Below are positions 4,191 through 9,082 of a stretch of 9,082 nucleotides of DNA, one piece after another (the stretch's first letter is position 1; every line of letters starts with the position of its first letter). A model generated the notes under the pieces. It was not told the origin of the DNA, did not search any database, and saw only the letters and a program-made list of their open reading frames with translations. The position numbers were made by a program, and so were the translations under genes. Source of the stretch: Candidatus Nomurabacteria bacterium RIFCSPLOWO2_12_FULL_46_14 (GTDB lineage: Bacteria; Patescibacteriota; Minisyncoccia; Phycocordibacterales; UBA9973); contig MFVV01000006.1 of NCBI GenBank assembly GCA_001786225.1, positions 1-9,082 of the forward strand, given 5' to 3'.

Positions 4191-5501
4191 TCACTTGTTC
4201 TGCCACTCCTTATCCTGTCGGACTAAAAGTTCCTTTTTCTTTTCCGGATTAAGGAGTAAGGCCTCCACTACTCTCTCCAGACGCATCCCCTGCGAACCTT
4301 TAATGAGAATGATGTCGTTTTCTTTAATGAAAGTCCGGGCGAATTCTGCCGCTTCTTTGGCGCTTGAAAATTCAAAAATATTTTCTGGGACCATACCTGC
4401 CTGCGCAGGCAGGCCCGCTTCCAAAGCTCCCTCTCTAAAAAACTTGGCCCGAGGACCAACAGCGAAAAGCACATCGGCTGTTTCCCGCGCCAGAGCGCCT
4501 ATCTGCCGATGGGCTTCGTCGGTGTATTTGCCAAGCTCCAGCATATCGCCCAAAATAGCAATTTTGCGGCCGGACTTGTTTATCTCTTTCAACGTCTCAA
4601 GCGCGGACTTGCAAGCCTGGGGCGAGGAATTGTAAGTGTCGTCAATAAGGAGCGAGCCCTCCTTGCCTTCCAATACGCGCATCCGGCCCGGAGAAACTTT
4701 ATAATCCTTGAGCCGGTCCGCGGCGTGGAGCATATTCCATTTCATCCCAAAGGCCATGGCCAGAGCGGCTAAGCCAGCATACATATAGTTCCTGCCGAGC
4801 GCTCCCGAGATGGTAACGGGCAAGGACGCTCCGCCCGCGTCCACCCGGAAAATAATGCCCCGGGGCTTGCCCTCTTGGTCATAATCAATTTGCCTGCCAC
4901 TGCCTCTCACTTCCGCCTCCTTGGATTGTCCATAAGCAATAAAAATATTTTTGATTCTGTCTTTCGCCAGGAGCAAGTCCGCGTCGTCCGCGTTCAAGAC
5001 AAGCAAGCCGTCTTTTTTTAAAGTTCGGAGCAGTTCAAATTTTTCTTCAATCAAATGCTTGCGGGAATTGAAAAATTCAATATGGACCGGAGTCTCGCCG
5101 ATAGCGGTCAGAACCACCGCGTCGCTCTTGAGCCAAGATGCCGTGCGCCGCATATCGCCCGGTTTGCCGACACCGACTTCCAGCACCAGCCATTTGGGAT
5201 ATTCGTGAGGCCAAATAATAAGACTAAGGCCATGGAGAATATTCCGAAGCCACAAGAGAGGATTATTCCAGCCGCTGCCGCGACCCAAGACGGTCAAAGG
5301 CAGGCCGATTTCCGAGTTGTAGCTTTTGGCGCTCTTGCGCACATAAGAAAATCCGGAAATTACCGCATACAGAGCGTCTTTGGTTGAAGTCTTGCCGACA
5401 CTGCCGGTAATGGTGATAATTTTCGGCTTATACTTCCGAATGACCAGCTTGGCTTCCCAGCGCAAAATTAAAACTATTATCTTTTTAAAAATCATTTTCA
5501 T
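4191..5501 (-). CDS. murF: MurF-type ligase lacking the usual N-terminal domain
   Basis: The predicted role is ATP-driven addition of D-Ala-D-Ala to the UDP-MurNAc-tripeptide in the cytoplasm. The 436 residues show the Mur ligase ATP loop GSVGKTST at 33-40; LEVGVGKPGDM at 107-117; the likely carbamylated Lys K154 in EEKFEL; NADD at 170-173; GRMRVLE at 272-278; DDTYNSSP at 287-294; GDMLELG at 318-324; and KGSQGMRLE at 401-409. In common MurF proteins the ATP loop lies near residue 105-110, after a nucleotide-binding domain. Here only a short, partly hydrophobic helix (1-25) precedes it. Residues about 72-102 add a hydrophobic insertion, so membrane association is possible. It starts 4 bases after the ftsI stop, with a weak AGG upstream. 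murE is not adjacent. A CCTGCCTGC palindrome inserts LPAQAG at 364-369. Confidence 0.85.
   Translation of the reverse strand: MKMIFKKIIVLILRWEAKLVIRKYKPKIITITGSVGKTSTKDALYAVISGFSYVRKSAKSYNSEIGLPLTVLGRGSGWNNPLLWLRNILHGLSLIIWPHEYPKWLVLEVGVGKPGDMRRTASWLKSDAVVLTAIGETPVHIEFFNSRKHLIEEKFELLRTLKKDGLLVLNADDADLLLAKDRIKNIFIAYGQSKEAEVRGSGRQIDYDQEGKPRGIIFRVDAGGASLPVTISGALGRNYMYAGLAALAMAFGMKWNMLHAADRLKDYKVSPGRMRVLEGKEGSLLIDDTYNSSPQACKSALETLKEINKSGRKIAILGDMLELGKYTDEAHRQIGALARETADVLFAVGPRAKFFREGALEAGLPAQAGMVPENIFEFSSAKEAAEFARTFIKENDIILIKGSQGMRLERVVEALLLNPEKKKELLVRQDKEWQNK
4396..4413. repeat. 18-bp perfect palindrome inside murF
   Basis: CCTGCCTGC is followed directly by its complement GCAGGCAGG. Within murF it encodes the peptide LPAQAG (residues 364-369), in the loop between two predicted secondary-structure elements of the C-terminal domain. 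The GC-rich, exactly symmetric sequence contrasts with the surrounding codons. It looks like a small REP-type unit that inserted in frame. Confidence 0.75.
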
Positions 5502-5505
5502 AATC

Positions 5506-7218
5506 TTACCTGTCCGGCGGCACCTCGTAATAATTTAGCAGGAATTTGGTAATCCGCAAAAACGGGTCAGCCCAAGTTTCCGAAGCGTAACGAACGCCTT
5601 GCGGATTTACGGCATAAAGGAGGATGATAAATTGCGGGTCATAGGCCGGGAAATATCCGAAAAAAGAATGGGTATGCCTGTCTTCATAATATCCTCCGGA
5701 AACATTGTCCGCAACCTGGGCCGTGCCGGTCTTGACCGCGACGCTGTAATGCGGCAGTTTGGCCTGACCGCCTCGGAGCGCCTCGTCCATAACCTTAACC
5801 AGCATGCGGGTAATTTCTTCGGAGGTGGCCTCCGATATCTTGGTCCGAACAACTGGATACTCCATAATTTTTTCCGTGCCGTCTTCGTACTTGATTTTCT
5901 CCACCAGATGCGGCGTCACCAAGTTGCCGCCGTTACCGAGAGAGGCGAGCGCCCGGACAAGCTCCATCGGCGTCAAGGCTATGCCCTGGCCGAAGGCGGC
6001 ATTGGCGTATTCTATATTTCGAGGGCTGTTTAAATTGGAAATAAGCCCACTCGTCTCATTGGGCAGGTCAATGCCGGTTTTATCCCCAATGCTGTAAGCG
6101 AAAAGATAATCCCTCATTTTGTCCCGGCCCAGCTTCTGGAAAACGAAAACCATTCCGGTATTTAGAGATTCGCTCAAAACTTTTTGCATGGTGGTGCCCG
6201 GCCCCCGGCCTTTCTTGTCAAAATTGAATATTTCTTTCTTTTCCACCACCACCGATCCGGCATCGTTGTATGTGGTCTCCGCGGTCACCACGCCGGCGTC
6301 CAGGGCGGCCGCCATGACCAAAGGCTTGACCACCGAGCCGAATTCCAAAACATTTTCCACCAAGGGATTACCGAAAACCGACGCGTTTTTCACTTTAGAA
6401 AAATTATTCAAATCAAAATCGGGAGTGGCTCCCAGGGCGTAAATAACGCCGGTTTTCGGATTCATAATTATGCCGCCCATCCGCTCCGCATTGTATTTGG
6501 CTTCCACCCCCTTCAGTTCTTTTTCTAAAAAGCTCTGCACCTCGGGCTCGATGGTGGTCACCACGTCGCCTTGCTTGATTTCGTTCTTGAGGAATTTTTT
6601 ATTGATGCTGGAAAAAACCTCCGCGAAAAAATTGACGTAAGGATTGTCTTTATCTCGCCGCAGAATATTGTCGTATTGCCTCTCCAAACCATAGCGGCCG
6701 GAGAGTTCGTCGCCTTTGTAACCCACGAAACCCAAAGTCTGCGCCGCCAGAGAGCCGCCGGGATAAAAACGCCATTTTTCTTTGTAAACCGAAACACCCG
6801 GGAAAGAGAGCGCCGAAATTTGATCCGCCGTGGCGCGGGAGAGGCGCGTGGCCACTTCTTCGTATGGGTCGTCGGTTTTCCCGGCCTTGACCATAAAGTC
6901 CTCTTCTTTTAGCGGGAGGAGAGCTGAGATTTTCCGGTAAGCCTCCGCCGCATTAGATAGTTTGGCGGGGTTAATGGCCACCTTGTACCCCAAATTCTGG
7001 GTCGCGGCGGAATGGAGCTCGCCGTTCTTTTTTTGGAAATAAATTGTTCCCCGTTCAAAAATATTACTCGAGGGGGTATAATACTGCCGGTCCGCCAATT
7101 CGGAATAAGAATTGCCTCGGACAATTTGGACAAAAAATAATTTGGTCACCAGAACAACGGCGAAAATAAATATGCAAAAAAATAAAATGCGGGTTCGAAA
7201 AAGAAAACTAGATTTCAT
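5506..7218 (-). CDS. ftsI: Class B penicillin-binding protein, FtsI-like D,D-transpeptidase
   Basis: The 570-residue protein should cross-link septal peptidoglycan outside the membrane. Residues 8-30 form the single membrane anchor. The pedestal domain carries RGTIYFQKKNG (56-66) where the family usually has RGxIxDRNG, and YGLERQYDNIL (176-186). The transpeptidase domain has all three active-site motifs: SVVK with S295 and K298, SLN at 351-353, and KTG at 496-498. The Ser motif is usually STxK, so SVVK is a mild variant. No PASTA domains follow. Position between the ftsL-like gene and murF identifies it as FtsI rather than an elongation-type PBP2, although sequence alone would leave this open. 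The ATG overlaps the upstream gene by 11 bases, and murF begins 4 bases after its stop. Confidence 0.9.
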   Translation of the reverse strand: MKSSFLFRTRILFFCIFIFAVVLVTKLFFVQIVRGNSYSELADRQYYTPSSNIFERGTIYFQKKNGELHSAATQNLGYKVAINPAKLSNAAEAYRKISALLPLKEEDFMVKAGKTDDPYEEVATRLSRATADQISALSFPGVSVYKEKWRFYPGGSLAAQTLGFVGYKGDELSGRYGLERQYDNILRRDKDNPYVNFFAEVFSSINKKFLKNEIKQGDVVTTIEPEVQSFLEKELKGVEAKYNAERMGGIIMNPKTGVIYALGATPDFDLNNFSKVKNASVFGNPLVENVLEFGSVVKPLVMAAALDAGVVTAETTYNDAGSVVVEKKEIFNFDKKGRGPGTTMQKVLSESLNTGMVFVFQKLGRDKMRDYLFAYSIGDKTGIDLPNETSGLISNLNSPRNIEYANAAFGQGIALTPMELVRALASLGNGGNLVTPHLVEKIKYEDGTEKIMEYPVVRTKISEATSEEITRMLVKVMDEALRGGQAKLPHYSVAVKTGTAQVADNVSGGYYEDRHTHSFFGYFPAYDPQFIILLYAVNPQGVRYASETWADPFLRITKFLLNYYEVPPDR

Positions 7219-7561
7219 TGGCGGGTAATCTGACGCTGCCTAGAGCCTGACGCGCCGCGTATCGGGCTTGAATTTCTTTGAAACCCAAGGTCTGGGAGAG
7301 TTTGAAGTCAATGCCCCCCGCGAGAGACAAGTAATTGAGTTCCAGCTCTCGGACTTCGTTGCCGATGGTCTGCGCCTGCGCCTCTAGCGTCTTGCGTTCC
7401 ACGATGTTGTAAACCATGCTGGACAGAATAAGTATGTAAAAAATACCCAGAGCAAAAAGCGAGGACAAAAGGAGATGGAGTAGGCGTCTAGCCATATTGT
7501 TGTTGTTGACAATGCTGACGCTTTCTCCGTAATTTTTTATTTTTATCGCTAAAGCTTTCAT
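7208..7561 (-). CDS. FtsL-like small bitopic division protein
   Basis: The 117-residue protein has a short cytoplasmic part, one membrane segment (about 27-52, LLHLLLSSLFALGIFYILIL) and an external heptad-like region (about 55-80, ERKTLEAQAQTIGNEVRELELNYLSL written in parts) suited to a coiled coil. This is the FtsL/DivIC plan, and the gene occupies the ftsL slot between rsmH and ftsI. Sequence similarity within this family is weak, so the call rests on topology and position. FtsL would join FtsB/DivIC-type partners to activate FtsI/FtsW at the septum. Its ATG overlaps the rsmH stop (ATGA), which favours this start over M23. Four AAC codons in a row encode Asn 19-22. A conserved-looking C-terminal part (LGFKEIQARY) extends past the coil. 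Confidence 0.72.
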   Translation of the reverse strand: MKALAIKIKNYGESVSIVNNNNMARRLLHLLLSSLFALGIFYILILSSMVYNIVERKTLEAQAQTIGNEVRELELNYLSLAGGIDFKLSQTLGFKEIQARYAARQALGSVRLPANEI

Positions 7562-8463
7562 TTTATTTTTTCTGCGATTCTTAATTTGGCGCTACGCGAT
7601 TTTGGATTTTCTTTTAATTCTTCCTCCCCCGCGACAATCGGCTTTTTGTTTATTAATTTGGCTCTGTTTTCTTTTTCTTTTTGTTTGAAAAATTTCTTGA
7701 CGATTCTGTCTTCCAAGCTGTGGAAACTGATGACCGCCATCCGACCCGAGGGCTTAAGCGCCTCAAATCCCTTAGCCAACCCCTCCGAGAGAGCCCGGAG
7801 TTCATCGTTCACCGCTATTCGCAAAGCTTGGAATGTCCGAGTGGCAAAATGAATCTTGCCTCGACGGTATGGAGGTGGCACGGATTGCCGGATTATCTCC
7901 ACCAATTCCGCCGTGGTCCTGATTCTGCTCTTCTCCCTCGCTTCCACTATGCCTCGGGCTATCTTCCTCCCGTATCTCTCCTGCCCGTAGCCGTAAATGA
8001 TATCCGCCAGACTTTGCTCCCGCCACTCGTTGACCATCATCTCCGCGGTGAGGTCGTCCGGTCGGGGATTTTCTTTCATGGTCATAAACAATGGTTCAGA
8101 TTTCATGAAAGAAAATCCCCGGCTGGAATTTTGGAGCTGATCCGAAGACAAGCCCAGGTCCAGAATTACGGCAGACACTTTTTCCAAACCCTCCTTTACC
8201 AAAACCTTATCTAAGTTCCGGAAGTTTTCGTTATGGAAATTTATCCGGCAATCCTTGAACTTTTCTCTCGCTTGTCGAATGGCGCCGGCGTCTTGGTCCA
8301 GGGCAATGATTTTTGCCCCGGGGAATCTATGACAGATTTCCAAGGCGTGTCCGCCACCGCCCAGAGTGCCGTCCAAGACGACATCGCCGTCATGCAAGTC
8401 AAGACCCTCTATTGTTTCATTTAAAAGAACTGGCTTATGTCTGCTTTCCATTTCTTTTTTCAT
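7558..8463 (-). CDS. rsmH: 16S rRNA (cytosine-N4) methyltransferase RsmH (MraW)
   Basis: It transfers a methyl group from S-adenosylmethionine to N4 of C1402 in the decoding centre of 16S rRNA. From the chosen start it has 301 residues. HKPVLLNE (9-16) opens the fold and DGTLGGGGHA (31-40) is the SAM loop. ALDQD (54-58), LDLGLSSDQL (101-110), YGYGQERYGRKIARGIV (157-173), ATRTFQALRIAVNDEL (207-222) and VISFHSLEDRIVKKFF (244-259) are family blocks. The usual PLDMRMD motif is changed to PLFMTMKE (124-131). The start at 8463 has GGAG 10 bases upstream. An alternative ATG at 8451 gives MESRHKPVLL; a further in-frame ATG at 8511 lies too deep in mraZ. The gene overlaps mraZ by 29 bases and ends in an ATGA overlap with the ftsL-like gene. 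Confidence 0.92.
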   Translation of the reverse strand: MKKEMESRHKPVLLNETIEGLDLHDGDVVLDGTLGGGGHALEICHRFPGAKIIALDQDAGAIRQAREKFKDCRINFHNENFRNLDKVLVKEGLEKVSAVILDLGLSSDQLQNSSRGFSFMKSEPLFMTMKENPRPDDLTAEMMVNEWREQSLADIIYGYGQERYGRKIARGIVEAREKSRIRTTAELVEIIRQSVPPPYRRGKIHFATRTFQALRIAVNDELRALSEGLAKGFEALKPSGRMAVISFHSLEDRIVKKFFKQKEKENRAKLINKKPIVAGEEELKENPKSRSAKLRIAEKIK

Positions 8464-8893
8464 CGGCAAGCTTCTCCGCCAACTGCTCCGCAATTTTCCC
8501 CGCGTTCGCACTGTACTCCGCCCAAACTTCGTCGTTCCAGACTTCTACCCTGTCCTTGACTCCGACCAGAGCCGCGGAATTCGTCAAACCGATTTTCTTT
8601 TTCAAAATCTCCGGTATTAAAATCCGACCGATAGAATCCACTTCCACCTCCGACGCGGCGCCAAAGATATTACGGTTGAAAGTCCGCTGGTCTGCTCGGA
8701 GAAACGATAAATCGGTTTCGGAACTTGAGAGCCTTAAGGAAACTTTTTCCCATTCCTTATTTGTGAAAATGAACAAACATTGGTCTAGGCCGGGAGTGAT
8801 GATAACTTTTTTGCCCATCTCCTTCCTAAATTTAGCCGGCAGGGATACTCGGTTTTTCGTGTCTATGGTGTGGATGTATTCGCCAATTAACAT
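8435..8893 (-). CDS. mraZ: Transcriptional regulator MraZ
   Basis: The 152-residue protein has two tandem SpoVT/AbrB-type swapped-hairpin motifs. The first is IDTKNRVSLPAKFR (10-23) and the second VDSIGRILIPEILKK (85-99); each carries the D-x3-R-x3-P pattern of the family. The C-terminal helix (about 120-152) is Ala/Glu/Lys-rich. MraZ forms ring oligomers that bind TGGGN repeats upstream of its own gene and tune the division and cell wall operon. Matching repeats lie at 9040-9064. The length is typical. As first gene of the operon it is preceded by a long, highly structured leader. The ATG at 8893 has only a weak AAGA upstream, buried in the hairpin at 8897-8928, so translation may be controlled by folding. 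Confidence 0.94.
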   Translation of the reverse strand: MLIGEYIHTIDTKNRVSLPAKFRKEMGKKVIITPGLDQCLFIFTNKEWEKVSLRLSSSETDLSFLRADQRTFNRNIFGAASEVEVDSIGRILIPEILKKKIGLTNSAALVGVKDRVEVWNDEVWAEYSANAGKIAEQLAEKLADEKRNGKQT

Positions 8894-8896
8894 GAT

Positions 8897-8928
8897 TGAT
8901 TTTCTTGAGCGAAGCGATTAGAAAATCA
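8897..8928 (-). promoter_or_regulatory. Start-proximal hairpin in the mraZ leader
   Basis: The arms 8897-8905 (TGATTTTCT on +) and 8920-8928 (AGAAAATCA) pair over 9 bp around a 14-base loop containing GCGAAGC. On the mRNA it ends 3 bases before the mraZ ATG and holds the only Shine-Dalgarno-like bases, so it could mask ribosome entry. The arm sequence nearly repeats that of the hairpin at 8990-9023. Confidence 0.6.
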
Positions 8929-8930
8929 TC

Positions 8931-8987
8931 ACCCCGTTAAATGCCCTTCGGGCAACTTTTGCGAAGCAAAAGTTATTTAACTGGGGT
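8931..8987 (-). ncRNA. Candidate structured leader: packed three-way junction
   Basis: Outer stem: ACCCC-GTTAAAT (8931-8942) pairs with ATTTAAC-(T)-GGGGT (8975-8987), 12 bp with one bulged base. Enclosed without any spare base are GCCC/GGGC (8943-8953, 3-base loop) and AACTTTTGC/GCAAAAGTT (8954-8974, 9 bp, 3-base loop). Outside the two loops and the bulge, all 57 bases are paired. It lies in the predicted 5' untranslated region of mraZ, 38 bases before its ATG. I know of no named RNA family with this layout here. Confidence 0.6.
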
Positions 8988-8989
8988 AA

Positions 8990-9023
8990 AGAAAATTATA
9001 TTCACTTCGTTCACTAATTTTCT
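8990..9023 (-). promoter_or_regulatory. Promoter-proximal hairpin of the mraZ leader
   Basis: AGAAAATTA (8990-8998) pairs with TAATTTTCT (9015-9023) over 9 bp around a 16-base loop that holds two TTCAC repeats flanking TTCG. On the - strand the right arm contains TATAAT (9000-8995), so this could be promoter DNA, an RNA hairpin, or both, depending on which start site is used. Confidence 0.5.
8995..9000 (-). promoter_or_regulatory. Candidate -10 box (proximal) of the dcw operon
   Basis: A perfect TATAAT reads on the - strand. Transcription would begin near 8988, almost exactly at the first base of the three-way junction (8987). No good -35 box lies 17 bases upstream, so this call is tentative. 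Confidence 0.4.
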
Positions 9024-9034
9024 AAACAAATTTA

Positions 9035-9040
9035 ATTATC
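9035..9040 (-). promoter_or_regulatory. Candidate -10 box (distal) next to the MraZ box
   Basis: GATAAT reads on the - strand at 9040-9035. At 17 bases upstream the -35 slot (9063-9058) is TGGGAA, which falls on an MraZ repeat, so MraZ binding would block this promoter. Transcription from here (about 9028) would include all three leader structures. Confidence 0.4.
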
Positions 9041-9064
9041 CCCCGATTTCCCACTTTTTCCCAC
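9040..9064 (-). promoter_or_regulatory. MraZ-binding box (operator of the dcw operon)
   Basis: On the - strand GTGGGAAAAAGTGGGAAATC is followed by GGGGA: TGGG at 9063-9060, TGGG at 9053-9050 and a degenerate GGGG at 9043-9040, all exactly 10 bases apart. This is the spaced TGGGN pattern bound by MraZ in other bacteria, placed upstream of mraZ itself, which supports autoregulation. Confidence 0.85.
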
Positions 9065-9082
9065 TTCATATACATTGTAAAC

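Noticed and set aside
4141..4635. Long + strand open frame starting in the T-rich repeat (Phe/Cys-rich start)
   Set aside because: It is antisense to the well-supported murF gene. Its start lies in the heptamer repeat and the protein is low-complexity with no known motif.
5599..6033. + strand open frame of 144 codons opposite ftsI
   Set aside because: It is fully antisense to the transpeptidase domain, which has all catalytic motifs. It has no promoter, ribosome site or recognisable domain.
7681..8214. + strand open frame of 177 codons opposite rsmH
   Set aside because: It mirrors a conserved methyltransferase gene, so the openness reflects the codon bias of the real gene.
8449..8511. Upstream start for rsmH at 8511
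   Set aside because: It would overlap mraZ by 77 bases and add residues (MRTRGKLRSSWRRSL) with no counterpart in the family. GGAG upstream of 8463 fits better.
8313..8921. + strand open frame of 202 codons opposite mraZ and the rsmH start
   Set aside because: It is antisense to two overlapping conserved genes and runs into the leader structures. No family motif is visible.

Overview
The window looks like chromosome from a Candidate Phyla Radiation (Patescibacteria, probably Parcubacteria-like) bacterium. This is an inference. It rests on short intergenic gaps, few recognisable Shine-Dalgarno sequences, a MurF-type ligase that lacks the usual N-terminal domain, a tRNA without an encoded CCA end, a DUF4382 surface protein, and short palindromes built on TTCG/CGAA or CCTGCCTGC cores. 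No sequence search was possible.

Left part (1-1839): the 3' end of an unrecognised + strand gene meets, tail to tail, a - strand pair made of a P-loop kinase-like gene and mltG, the membrane-bound endolytic murein transglycosylase. A terminator carrying a 30-base repeat separates them. The kinase gene is much more AT-rich than its neighbours.

Middle (1840-3116): a tRNA-Glu(CTC) gene, then an apparently leaderless two-gene + strand unit (a 46-residue basic protein overlapping a HAD-family phosphatase by 4 bases). A 340-base non-coding stretch follows, with two hairpins, a perfect 26-bp palindrome, one perfect DnaA box and a good promoter. That promoter drives a membrane-anchored DUF4382 protein (3117-4034).

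Between DUF4382 and the right-hand operon (4034-4190) lies a compact bidirectional terminator made of nested inverted repeats. One arm carries the second copy of the 30-base repeat. A run of six 7-base units follows.

Right part (4191-9064): the start of a division and cell wall (dcw) operon on the - strand, in the order mraZ, rsmH, an ftsL-like gene, a class B penicillin-binding protein (ftsI) and murF. Adjacent genes overlap or nearly touch. MraZ would sense and repress its own operon through a three-unit, 10-bp-spaced box at 9040-9064. RsmH methylates 16S rRNA, the FtsL-like protein and FtsI act at the septum, and MurF finishes the cytoplasmic muropeptide. MltG, in the separate left cluster, trims or ends nascent glycan, so much of the window serves peptidoglycan growth. 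murE is not between ftsI and murF, where it often lies.

The most unusual signal is the leader upstream of mraZ. Within about 130 bases it folds on paper into a fully packed three-way junction (8931-8987) flanked by two hairpins whose arms are similar enough to swap partners. It is a good candidate for an undescribed structured leader of the dcw operon.
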